Shown: positions 49,210 through 59,616 of the stretch, piece after piece
Layout of the letters: the number at the start of each line of letters is the position of its first letter
How positions within the stretch are numbered: the stretch's first letter is position 1
Assembly (NCBI GenBank): GCA_963920765.1
Contig: OY987246.1
Location: 2,606,501 to 2,670,500 of the forward strand
Direction: 5' to 3'
DNA length: 64,000 nucleotides
DNA from: Ulota crispa
Lineage: Eukaryota > Streptophyta > Bryopsida > Orthotrichales > Orthotrichaceae
The notes under the pieces: model-generated
The model's input: only the letters and a program-made list of their open reading frames with translations
What the model was told of the DNA's origin: nothing
The model's database searches: none
Made by a program: the position numbers and the translations under genes

Positions 49210-49740
49210 TTGCATTGTGGATGGAGGAATTTTGGATGGGATCGATGGGTTGGAAGCCCACACTCCCATGTATAGGGGAGAAGGTTGGTGATGTGTCACT
49301 TTTTTTTCTCTTGATTGGGCAAAGTTTTTACAGCTCTAAAATAGTGAGCCAAATAGATCCACTTACTTTAAATGACTATAAGTTTTGGAGTTTTTTCCCA
49401 TTTGAGGAATTTTTTTTCCATCAAGTATAGCTAGACACGGTCTCATGGGATTAATCATTAGGTAATTTTGTTTTTGGGAAAAAATCACATCAAAGTCCAA
49501 AATCCGTATTGTGAACTGCTACTGAAATTTATAAATATGAGATTCTCAATGGTGGGGCTTTTACAAATTTACTTGGATTTGAAATCACACTAGCCTTAAA
49601 CTTTTGATTATAGTTGGGTATAGAATGACCAATTTGGATTGTGTGAATACTTGTTCAACTTTCTAAAAATTGAGAGAATGTGCTAAAGATTCCATATTGG
49701 AGACATGCTAAGCATTCTTAGCAAGATGTTTAGGGGTTAA

Positions 49741-50171
49741 ACAAAACCTATGTGGGAGCCAAATTCCAATAATTTATTTGTACAAACTATTTAAGCAATT
49801 TTCTTGCATTCTTTCAACTTAACAAAGTTGGAACATGGAAATGCATTGGAACTTGTAGAGGTAAAATGTAGGACATGTTATGAACTGCCCCTAAAACTAA
49901 AAAGAAAAAATTTCACTCTCAAGTATGGGTAAAAGCAAACTTCCACATGATGGCCAAGTTGGTGAAGATTCAATGTGTTTATTGGAGATAGTAAAACATT
50001 TCACATTGACTAACAAAAGTCTTGTCAATTACTTCCATGCAAGTGAGGAAACAAGGAAGGAATAGGATTGACTTGTTGTTTAACAACATTTGAAATAAAA
50101 TAAAAAATGCCTAATCAATTCTTTTACAAAATTCCACTATAGTAGTGGAATTTTCATCCAAATTGGATGCT
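49741..50171. other. Intergenic, no gene seen
   Basis: Short random ORFs only, between two TTAA-flanked elements. Confidence 0.4.
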
Positions 50172-50175
50172 TTAA

Positions 50176-50398
50176 CCTTGGAAGGGCCCTTGAGCTCTAG
50201 AGCTACAATACCAAATATGGTTGCAACCAATATTCAAAATTTGAATCAACTAGAAATTAAGTGTTACAACCATACGTATTGAAGGGTTGTATGATGGTGG
50301 GTGCATAAAAAAACTTGGAAAGCCCTCAAAGTAGCTCAAATACGTCTGTACATACGATCATACATACAGCTGCAAAGGGCTTTTGTGACGTTCACGGA
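50176..50398. mobile_element. TTAA-flanked element, GGGCCC family, copy 1 (223 bp)
   Basis: TTAA at 50172-50175 and 50399-50402. The interior (GAAGGGTTGTATGATGGTGG, GGTTGCAACCAATATTCAAA, GGGCTTTTGTGACGTTCA) matches 55123-55346 with about one change in ten. The ends have decayed (CCTTGGAAGGGCCC). Confidence 0.7.
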
Positions 50399-50642
50399 TT
50401 AAACACCACTGGAAAAATTTGGACAAGTTTCCAATGGTATATTACATGCCTTGTTTGAAACAAAATTGCAAACCCTTCTTTACATTCTAAATTTAACATC
50501 CAATTCATCTTCCACATTGACTAGAGAATTTGTCTATGGACTATAATGCACGCTAATCTAAGCACATTGCAAACATTGTGGCTTTTGTAAAGTGGTGTTG
50601 CACACTAACAAGACAAATCAAAGTAGTTTAGACAAGAGTTTA

Positions 50643-51085
50643 GAGCATCCCCAATCCAGACATGACCCAAGCACCTTGCATGTTGTCAAGCAGTGTTTGA
50701 TTGCAGGGCAATTCAAGGACAAGGGCACTTCCCAACTTGTTAGCTCCCAATGCAAATAGGCTTTTGACACTCACTAAACACAACTATCTATTTTTTGTAT
50801 TTGCTAATGGAATATCATTGTACAGTACTAGATACTTTATGTGAGGAGGTTTATGTCAAAAACATCATAAACTAACATTAGGTTCAAAGAATCACACACT
50901 TTGGAGTGCTATTTAAGACTCTCCAAAGTGTGTTAAAATGCAAGGGAGGGGCTCTTTTGTGGGGAGGTTTGCAAAATGCAATTGTAAAAAATGGTTGCAT
51001 TGGAGCCCAGGCTTTCACTAGAGCCCGGTTTAACACTCTTTACAAGCTTTCCCGTGCCTGTGTCACTGCTAGATTGGGGATGCTC
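50643..51085. mobile_element. MITE with GAGCATCCCCAATC ends (443 bp)
   Basis: GAGCATCCCCAATC at the left is inverted exactly as GATTGGGGATGCTC at the right. GAGCATCYCCAA ends are common among plant MITEs. A second hairpin inside, CACACTTTGGAG/CTCCAAAGTGTG, spans about 50896-50933. No clear target duplication. Confidence 0.6.
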
Positions 51086-51224
51086 TGTAGTTGAGTACAC
51101 CAAAATCACCATATACAGTACAGTACCCTTGAATAAAGTTTGTCGCCCTCTGTTTTATCAGTTACAGGTCATGTCATGTTATGTTTTGAAATTGAGGTCA
51201 ATTGGGCTTTTTTGATGTTGCATT

Positions 51225-51690
51225 TTTTTAATCTCATTCTTGCCCCTAATGTCAACCAAGCCTACCAAAATCCAATCTCAAAAAATTAAAATCCAAATTT
51301 TGACAAATTGCTTTGTGTCACAAATCAAGATCTAACATGGTTTTTCAAGAAAAATGATTGAAAAACATTGATGATGAACTTTGGAGATTTGATTGCATGG
51401 GTGTATAGGTAACATCCATACGCACATCCATATGCACATCTTTCATGCTAAAAAGAAACCCCTTAAGTAAATAGAAATTGATCTTCATAAGGTTTAGTGT
51501 GACATGTGATATGTCCAAATCTCGTAAAATAGATATTTTCTTATGATAATCAAATTTTGCTATTTTACTCATACGCTATGACTAAGTTTGTAACTTTGAA
51601 CACATTTTTGTATTTATTTGGTGAAAAGTTAACTAAAAATTAAAAATATCTACTTTACAAGATTTGAAGATCTGTTGTACAAAGTAAATT
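51225..51690. repeat. Diverged relative of the foldback at 47165-48354
   Basis: GATTTGATTGCATGGGTGTA followed by GGTAACATCCATACGCACAT, and AGTTTGTAACTTTGAACACA, match blocks in both arms of that element. The copy is old and incomplete. Confidence 0.5.
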
Positions 51691-51839
51691 GCTTGGCGTT
51701 GCAACAAACCTAACCTAAATGACAAGTGTACTTCAAGAAGGTCCCTTTTTTCTGTATGGCATTTGATGGTCCTCTATGTGAACCCTTGATTAATTCAAGA
51801 AGACTTGTCATTTCTACACCATCTGACTAAAAAACCTAT

Positions 51840-52133
51840 GGAAAATTTCATATATACCCCTGAAGTTTGCTATATTTGCATAGATACCCCTGCTTTTTCA
51901 GAAATTGCACAAACACCCTTGGACCAAAAAACTTAGGAGTTTATTTGTTGTGCTCATACTTTTTTCACGACCAATGCAGAAGAAGGGAATGCAATGAAAC
52001 AAAAAAGAAGCAACATGCGCACAAAGGAAGAAGAGAAGTGCATACACAACAAAATGAACGCCTGAAATTTTTGGAAAAGCAGGGGTATCTGTGTAAATGT
52101 TGCAAACTTCAGGGGTATCCATGAAATTTTCCC
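51840..52133. mobile_element. Foldback element, GGGAAAATTTCATGG family, copy c
   Basis: The ends GGAAAATTTCATATATA and TATCCATGAAATTTTCCC pair, as do the ~30 bp inner modules with ATACCCCTG. It is flanked by AAAACCTAT on the left and AAAATCTAT on the right, a 9 bp target duplication with one change. A third of the loop differs from copies a and b. Confidence 0.75.
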
Positions 52134-53014
52134 AAAAATCTATTGCTTCAAGCAACGATAAATGCGGTTTCTGTAACAAGAGAGATAGAAATACACTCAA
52201 CTGTCTGTATTGATACTACGAGATGAACAAAAGGATTTCTAAATGCATTCAGGTGTTCACAAACTAGACAAACTGAGGATGTGAATAAAATGTGCACTTA
52301 CACATCGACAGGGGGTCGAGTGCGGTTAACCAGGTTGTGCAGGTATATTGGAACACCAGTATTTTGGAAGAGGAATTCAAATGGAGAGCTTGAACTAATC
52401 TAAGCTCTTCAAGGATGGCACTACCTCCTATACACCAATGGCAGTACAAATCTCAAGATTCAAACATATAGCACAAATCCTACGATAACACCATTAGAGA
52501 ACCAAACATATACGTAGAAACTAATGCCACGCACCAAGCACTGCTTCCCTGTTTGAAGTGAAATTTGACTGTTCCTTGGAACTCGTGCCTGTCAGCTGCA
52601 AAGAGGAGTGCAACATGCAGTAACATTCACCTTGTTAAAGAGCATAATCAAACGTTACCAATATTGAATGAGTGGAAAGATAAATAAGAACGGCAATTTA
52701 ATTACTATTCGCCAGCAGAACAGCAATTCAAAGAAGTGATAATCTTAAGAAGAGCGGAGGCAAAGACAAGATATACTGAAAGTAACAAAAAAACATATCA
52801 ATCGCACTGAAGTCGTACAGAAAACACATTCTGTATATTTTGCACATAGAAAGAGATAATACCGTCCACGGAACACAAACGACTCAAGGGAACCGGATCA
52901 TGATTGATCCCTTTACAATATCAACAAAGTTCCAAGGACTACAAGAAAGATGTATACTCCAGTGAATCCACACATGCCGTTGCAATTATCTCCCCTGTTG
53001 TAAGATTTAGAACC
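52134..53014. other. Downstream region of the peroxiredoxin gene
   Basis: No further gene recognised. The part next to 53015 is probably the 3' untranslated region of the minus-strand gene. No clear polyadenylation signal stands out. Confidence 0.4.
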
Positions 53015-53683
53015 TTAATCCAAGTTAGGCTGAGGCGTGAGGCGAATATAGCTCTTGCCAGAAGGCACTTGCACAGTCTCGAAACCCTTGGGGAACTTCT
53101 TGATGGCGGCGTCGTTGGAGAGGGAAGGAACAACCATGCATTTGTCGCCCTGGTTCCAGTTAACCGGAGTGGCGACGCTGTAATTAGCAGTAAGCTGCAG
53201 AGAGTCAATCACACGCAGAACCTCATGGAAGTTGCGTCCGGTGGTGGCAGGATACAAGATGGACAGCTTCAGCTTCTTGTCAGGGCCAAAGACGTACACC
53301 GCCCTCGCCGTCAACGGAATACCCTTGGCGTCAATTTCCTCCGGGTCCAGCATGCCGAACTTCACCGCGAGCTCGCGCGTCGGGTCGGCCACGATCGGGT
53401 AACTCACTTTCGCCTCCGGAGTGAAGCTCTCGATGTCCGCAATCCAACCTTTGTGCGACTCCACGTCGTTACAGGAGAGCGCGATCACTTTAACTCCTCG
53501 CTTCGCGAACTCGGGGAGAAATTTCCCTACGGCGCCAAGCTCTGTTGTGCATACGGGAGTGAAATCGTTCGGGTGCGAGAATAGAATCGCCCAAGCACCG
53601 TCAATGTACGCGTGGAAGTCGAGCTCGCCGTGCGTGGAATCGGCTGTGAACTGCGGCGCCGTGTCCCCCAATTTCAACGCCAT
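53015..53683 (-). CDS. PER1: 1-Cys peroxiredoxin, intronless
   Basis: A single uninterrupted frame of 222 residues. It is a thiol peroxidase of the Prx6 / plant PER1 group that reduces H2O2 and organic peroxides, usually in cytosol and nucleus. The peroxidatic cysteine is Cys45 in the motif SHPNDFTPVCTTELG, with Thr42 and Pro38. DPTRELAVKFGML carries the conserved Arg. LSILYPATTGRNF and the C-terminal domain (VNWNQGDKCMVVPS) follow. Cys118-type resolving cysteines of 2-Cys enzymes are absent. I chose ATG 53683 (MALKLGD, context GCGATGGC) because family members start there. The frame extends 15 codons upstream to 53728 with a hydrophobic stretch that could act as a signal if used. Most plant relatives that I know have introns; here there are none. 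Codons are strongly G/C-ending, unlike the flanks. Confidence 0.95.
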   Translation of the reverse strand: MALKLGDTAPQFTADSTHGELDFHAYIDGAWAILFSHPNDFTPVCTTELGAVGKFLPEFAKRGVKVIALSCNDVESHKGWIADIESFTPEAKVSYPIVADPTRELAVKFGMLDPEEIDAKGIPLTARAVYVFGPDKKLKLSILYPATTGRNFHEVLRVIDSLQLTANYSVATPVNWNQGDKCMVVPSLSNDAAIKKFPKGFETVQVPSGKSYIRLTPQPNLD

Positions 53684-54202
53684 CGCAACGCTCACAAACA
53701 CAATCGAAAGCAACCAAAGCTCGCTCAATCAAAGCTCCACTCGATCAAAAGCTCCACTCTAAAGCTCCACCAACAACGACAGGATTACAACAACAATTGC
53801 AGAACAATCAAAAGACACGCCAACTCTGCCTCGCATTCACCAATTTCAGAGTTCCCGAGGCAAGAGAAGAGAGACGAAGGACGAGACCCTGTCAGCGTCA
53901 ATCGCCTATGACCGTGGCAGGTCGCCTGTGACCGTGGCAGATTTGGGCAGTCCCTTACCCCGCTCGAACTTACGCACCAATCAGAGTTGCGATAGCAAAA
54001 GGATTCGATTTCTTTCACCGTGGTTGGTCAGCTTGGGCAGTCTGCCTAACCCGCCCATGTTGTTCCCACGTTCCCAGTTTTACAAGTACAGCGTTCCTGT
54101 TCCACCGTCCGATTCGATGCCGGGTTTCATCGAAGGGCGGTGCGAGAGAGTTGGAGTAATAGGTGACGTTTTAGAACATGTTTTCTTCGATGAGAGACAA
54201 AA

Positions 54203-54208
54203 CACGTG
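54203..54208. promoter_or_regulatory. G-box CACGTG upstream of the peroxiredoxin gene
   Basis: CACGTG in the context AACACGTGAA, about 520 bp upstream of the ATG. Plant PER1 genes are often ABA-responsive through such boxes. The link here is only inferred. Confidence 0.3.
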
Positions 54209-54209
54209 A

Positions 54210-55118
54210 AGGTGGCCATTTGTGTGAGTGCAGGATTTTGACGGCATGTATGCAAATCAGCTTTGGGGGGCGGTTCACGTTATGTTCAACATTCTCTAAG
54301 TTGCACAGAAATCTCAGAATCTCATTGATGGACAGATGGAGAGCTGGAAATAGTAAGTTATATCTTCAGACTATGTCCCGAGTTCAGGTTCACATATAAA
54401 AATGTCTATGTGACAATAGGGGGTTTCATATATCTCAAAAAAATGGTGAACGAATGGTCGTGAACGAGTTTTTGTTCACCGGTGAATACGTTATGACGAC
54501 CTTCCAGAGGTTGTCATGACTTGTGCACGAAGTGACTTGCTTACATTTTTCACAAATTTTATTCACATGAACGATTTTGGTGAGAACTGTATAATTGAAA
54601 CCCCTAATGCTTTTTGAAAGTTTTGGCACCAAAAGTGAGGGGCATCATTTCAAGAGGCCGGTGCAACAAAAATAGAGATCCAAATTGAGAGTCAATTCCT
54701 TGACAAAAAAAATCTTAAAATATGCAATCCTTTATAGAGAATGAACCTGGTCTTGATTGTAGTTAAGGGGTCGACCTGTGCCAACGTAAGGATGCTATTG
54801 GATTAGATAAGAATATTCTGCCTAGATGACCCGGAGTTTCGGACCCGTTTGCTATGCTCACAGGAACCTTAGGATACTGCCAGAGTGGATTCGTATTTCG
54901 AATCAGGTTGAAATATCAGCAAAGTATGATGAAATTATCTCTAAGTTATAGTCTTTTTACAAATGGAGTGAACTCGGTGAAGTAAGGTGGCTACGCTTGG
55001 TACTATGCACATACGTGTTTTATGGTGGCCAAGGTGGAAATCCTCAGGCCTTTCCACCATGCAAAAAATGTATACTAGATATTGCGTTTAGTTTGCCTCA
55101 CAATAATATCTTGACATT
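54210..55118. other. Intergenic, no gene seen
   Basis: No motif-bearing ORF. A fragment at about 55070-55090 (TACTAGATATTGCGTTTAG) resembles the end of the CTACACYRAATA MITE family of the GLYR introns. Confidence 0.4.
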
Positions 55119-55122
55119 TTAA

Positions 55123-55346
55123 CCCCTGAAGGGCCCTTTAGCTCTGGAGCTACGGTACCACATATGGTCGCAATCAATACTCAAAAGTTTGAATCATTTA
55201 GAAATTAAGTGTTACAATCATACATATTGAAGGGTTGTATGATGGTGGGTGCATAAAAAATGTAGGAAAGTCTTCAAAGCAGCTCAAACACTTTTGTACA
55301 TATGGTCATGCATATGGCTGCAAAGGGTTTTCGTGACGTTCAAGGG
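55123..55346. mobile_element. TTAA-flanked element, GGGCCC family, copy 2 (224 bp)
   Basis: TTAA at 55119-55122 and 55347-55350; left end CCCCTGAAGGGCCC, right end GTGACGTTCAAGGG. It is homologous throughout to 50176-50398. It abuts the next element, and the two share the TTAA at 55347. Confidence 0.75.
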
Positions 55347-55350
55347 TTAA

Positions 55351-55576
55351 CCCTTAAACAACTGAAAGGCCCTTTGCGATCAATACAATATGGGGTATTT
55401 GTCTTATATTTGGAATGAATCCACACCTCTACTACATTTGAGACCAACAAAGAATTTGGAAAATAGATCAATGCGATTCTAGTGAGCTACTTGAGATCCC
55501 AAATTAAAATTTCTTATTTGTAACAAATGACAATTATATGTCAGCTTATATACTATGCCCTATGGTTGTTTAAGGG
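55351..55576. mobile_element. TTAA-flanked element with CCCTTAAACAAC ends (226 bp)
   Basis: TTAA at 55347-55350 and 55577-55580. CCCTTAAACAAC at the left is exactly inverted as GTTGTTTAAGGG at the right. It is a second, different element directly adjoining copy 2 of the GGGCCC family. Confidence 0.75.
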
Positions 55577-55580
55577 TTAA

Positions 55581-56856
55581 TGTAGAACCTCCTCCCGTGC
55601 AGTCCACATCCAAGGCATCACTTTAGAGTTTATGTAAGTAATTAATACCATAACTATTTGTTCAGTTATGTAATCTTTTAAATTCAAATTGTTGTGGAAT
55701 TTGTCTAGGGCACTAAATAGACTCAACTTTTTGTAAATTTTTGTTTGGAGTACCACTACAAGGGAGCAGTGTCAATATGGACATTTTTTGCCAATTAGGT
55801 CACGCTGATTTGGACCATAACATTTAGTAGCCTCTTGGAGAGGGTGCCTTTTCCTCTCCCCAGGCTCTCATTCATCCAGATTCCACATCAACTGACAGGC
55901 CCCACATCCATTGACAAGCCCCACATCGACTAATGTATGTGTAATAAAATAGGCCAAGTTTCATTGCATGCTGCACTAACTTTCTGACAAAATTAGACAT
56001 GTGTCCCCATAGCTAAAGAATGGTGTGGAATATTCCACACCATTCTTTAGCAAGGAGGGTAGGCAGGTTAAGTGTTTTTGAATGTTATGACACTTGCCTA
56101 TTAATTTGAACATGTTTTTGTCAATTTTTTGTCAATTTGGACATTTTAGTCAATTTAGACGTGTCACCGGGGACAATTTTTCTTGTAACTAGTTTACATA
56201 TGACCTCAAGTTTTTGTTAGTTTGTTCTTGGAGCTCCAGTTGAGCATAAAATTATGGGAGTCTTATGGGCCCCAATCTAGTCCAAAATTTTGTTGATTTT
56301 GCTCAAGATTTGGATCGAATCTATAACTATGTAGGAATTCATCTTAGTCCTTGATTGGATTAAAAATTTGTGGTTTTGTTCAGTGCTCCCATTGAAGGAG
56401 TCTAGTTTCTTGTGGGTTTTGTCTAAGGCCCCAATTTCCTATGGGATTTTGTTATGTTTGGGTTGAGCCCATCCAATAGTTGAGGAGATATGTTGGTTTC
56501 ACCAGCAAAAATCTTGCATTTTGTATTTTCAATTGATTTTTCACAAACATGCATTGGTTGGTTCCTATAAAATTTCTATATTTGTATTGTAAAACACTAT
56601 GTTTATTATTAAACTTTAAAAATGGCCAAATTTTTCTTTGGTAGTTTCAAGTTTCAACATTATTTTTGTTATTTCTACCGGCTGACAATACAATGAATGC
56701 CGGTTCTCCCTCAACCTTGGGCACATCACAAGTGGAAGTTATTTTTTCCTAGTTACAAGGAGAGACTTCAATCACTTGAGATGATTGCAAAGACCCCCAA
56801 ACCTTCGTATGGTTGTAGTTTATGATGTGTGCTGCAATTTGGAATGTTAACATATA
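55581..56856. other. Intergenic with a 40 bp perfect palindrome
   Basis: No gene recognised. The palindrome at 56012-56051 is listed separately. Confidence 0.45.
56012..56051. repeat. Perfect 40 bp palindrome without spacer
   Basis: GCTAAAGAATGGTGTGGAAT is followed directly by its exact reverse complement; the centre is GGAATATTCC. The next bases outward (A and A) do not pair. Confidence 0.95.
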
Positions 56857-56903
56857 GTTTTGTGTTTTGTGTTTTGTGTTTTGTGTTTTGTGTTTTGTGT
56901 TTA
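56857..56903 (+). repeat. (TTTTGTG)n microsatellite
   Basis: The 7 bp unit TTTTGTG is repeated about six times without change. Confidence 0.9.
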
Positions 56904-58572
56904 TTTTGATCATGTGTAAGAATTTGTTTTCTTCGTAGAAGTTTGGAAACACGATGGTGTACAAACTGCATTGGAGAATATGTTATGTCACTTTAACTAA
57001 ATATGAACTATCCAAAGTCCTTAAGTCCTTAAGGAATGATCCTAAAAAAATTGATTTGCAAAACAATGGTTGGTAGTAACAAAACATAGGAAGGTACTTG
57101 CAAACCATTGAAATATAGGTCCAGGTAAAAAGACATGCAAAATTTTGGGAAAAATATATGCTAAATATCAAGAAATCTTCTAAACACCATATTTGTTAAA
57201 TTGGGAAAAACAAAGGTATCATTTTGTACTCCACCTTAAACCCAAAAAGTTACCTTAAACCAAATTTGAAGGTATCAAATTTAGTTTGAACCACTAAGAT
57301 TTTTTCCCTCGCAAATTCCTCTTCTCAGGTGAGGGCATGTGTACCAAAAAAAAGAGCTACAAATTAAGGTTAAATGATCACCTAAAACCTCAGAAGTCCC
57401 AAAATGTATTATTTTTCCCAGTTTAACAAATATGGTGTTTCTATATTCAAGAACATAGAAAATCCATATTTACATGAGTTGTTCATGTTTAGCTGAATGT
57501 GACATGTATGTGGTTGCAATGTAAAGAAGAAATGGTGAGAAAATTCGTGTTTAATCAAATAGGAAACTTTGGATGAGTATTAAAACATTGTGGTGGTTTA
57601 CTAGTTTCCGAAAAAAAATCATTGCAATTTCAAAAAAAACAATTCTAGTATGTTTTAGAAAAAAAGAAAAAATTATTGTTGTTGGAGTGTTTTTTTCCAC
57701 AATTGGAAAACTTTAAATGAATCACCTAAAAATATTCCTAAATTTTGTTTTAATGGCACTATTAAGTACTAACTACTTACACATCTCCAAGTACAAAAAT
57801 TGAAAATTGTGTTTACAAAGATTCTTCAAAAAATTCAAGAGCCTTTTCTATATATATATATACCAAAGGATACTTTAGATTTTCAACAATTTAAAGATAA
57901 ATTATAGAGTGCAATTTTAGAAGAAAATTAAACAATGACTTTCCAAAAAAAATCAATTAGGATTTGTGGATTGTATCAATGCTATTGAGTTTATCATTGT
58001 AATCACCAAAATTTATCAATAAATTTAAAATTTTAAAATTTAGGGTATTTTTCAAAATTGACCAAGAATCAAGATTATGTATTTTAAAAAGATTTTTTCC
58101 TTTAATTGTATTTTGGAAAATTCTAATTTTATTAGTCTATCAAGATTTTTTTCATACTTGTTTTTTGAAGTAAATTTTAGATTGACTTATAAATAAACCA
58201 AATTTGTACTTTTTAAATTGTATAGTATTTCCATAAAAAAAAGTCAAAGATCTATGTTGAGCAGGAGTTAGAAAACAACACAAGAATCTAGTACCAAGTT
58301 GATGAAAGAAAAAGTCAAATTTCTATATGCACATGACCTATTTATGTTTAGGAATTGTTCAAAATTGAAGGCATGATCCACTTTAATAATTCATAGCTAT
58401 CCTTTCTAAGACTCACAATTCAAACATAAAGGTTGTTTTCGGTTTTTTTAGAATGAGGTTCTTGACTCAAAAATTCATTGAAACCATGTACTGTCTTTTT
58501 TTTTCTTGTAAAAAGCGCATGTGAACTCTACTATAAGCTAAACACTTTTATACAAGTTTACAATTTTTAGAC
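56904..58572. other. AT-rich intergenic, no gene seen
   Basis: Poly-A and poly-T runs and a short (TA)n at about 57850. CCAAATTTGTTAAACTGGG-like sequence near 57190 and 57420 (AAATTGGGAAAAACAAAGG / CCCAGTTTAACAAATATGG) is partly inverted and may be a decayed foldback element. Confidence 0.45.
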
Positions 58573-58576
58573 TTAA

Positions 58577-59616
58577 CCCCTAAAGGCCCAAGCCCTTTTT
58601 TCCAGTGAAAGTCACTGTAAACTGCCACTTTGGGGGGAATGAGTAGAAAAGTAGGAAATAAAGTTTGTTTTGCAAATCCAATCATAGGATCTTGCCTTAG
58701 CCCCTAAAGGGCCAAGCCCTTTTTTCTTAGTGAAAGTCATTGTAAACTGCCACTTTTGGGGGAATGAGTAGAAAAGTAGGAAATAAAGTTTATTTTGCAA
58801 ATCCAAGTGTAGGATCTTGCCTTATACTAGAAGAGGTACTTGTGGGAAAAAACAAAGTCATTCTAGATGAAGAGGAGGGAGATATTTACATATGAGGTGA
58901 AGGATTCCTTGTTGCTAGTAAATTTCAAAAGCCTTTGACCACTCTTACATGAAAAAAATTACTCTACACAAAATTGAGGTTTATTTTTTCCATGTAGAAG
59001 ACCAAGTTAGGTATGTGTGGGAGAATTTTCAAATCAATTGGAACTTTACAACACATGGGGAAAAATAGTAAGTAAAGAGAAGTAGAGAATGAGTCAAATC
59101 ACTAAATTGTTAAGAATTCAATTATTAAAATGAAAAATGCAAATCCCAACGGTTGTAATGTTGTAATAAACAATCTACTTCCTTTGGTTTAGTTTTTTTT
59201 CCAAAATACTGAAAATTGTGGAAAATAAAGGACTTCAAAGTTTATTTTAGAGTAGAGAATCCATAATTGCCCACAAACTAAAACATCTCATAACTTTCAT
59301 CTCATTGATTGAAGTAGAGTGATTAAAAGCTTTCCACATATGGAAAAATCTAAAAAACCAATTTCAGATTTCTATTTTTAGAAAATACACATTTTAAAGA
59401 AGTTTTTGGGTTGCCCAGATTGCCCTCCCCCCAAGTAGCAAATTTTTTTGCATAACTTCTTTGTCAAATGTCAAAATAAAGAAAAAATTAAATGTCCATA
59501 TAGGTCCTGGAATTCCCCACCTTCAATAAAAGTTTTAAAAGATCACAAAAACTAGATTAACTATAGGTACATGCCCAAAATCCATTTGTCCCCACGGACA
59601 GCTGGGCCTTTAGGGG
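58577..59616. mobile_element. TTAA element, CCCCTAAAGG family, copy 2 (1,040 bp)
   Basis: TTAA at 58573-58576; left end CCCCTAAAGGCCCA, right end TGGGCCTTTAGGGG. The right flank is ATGC rather than TTAA, so that side has mutated or recombined. The first 124 bp, including the terminal repeat, are tandemly duplicated (58577-58700 and 58701-58824). It matches 29236-30162 in opposite orientation. Confidence 0.7.

Larger units (their letters stand above)
46918..49736. mobile_element. Possible TTAA-flanked outer element holding nested foldbacks
   Basis: TTAA at 46914-46917 and 49737-49740, with CCCCTAAA at the left end and TTTAGGGG at the right. Only 8 bp are inverted, so the pairing is tentative. 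Inside lie the hairpin 48357-49209, the element 47165-48354 and, within that, 47547-47857. Confidence 0.35.

Noticed and set aside
48322..49430. Mirrored ORFs with nearly equal proteins, at first sight a duplicated gene
   Set aside because: They are the two arms of one hairpin element; the frames contain no known domain.
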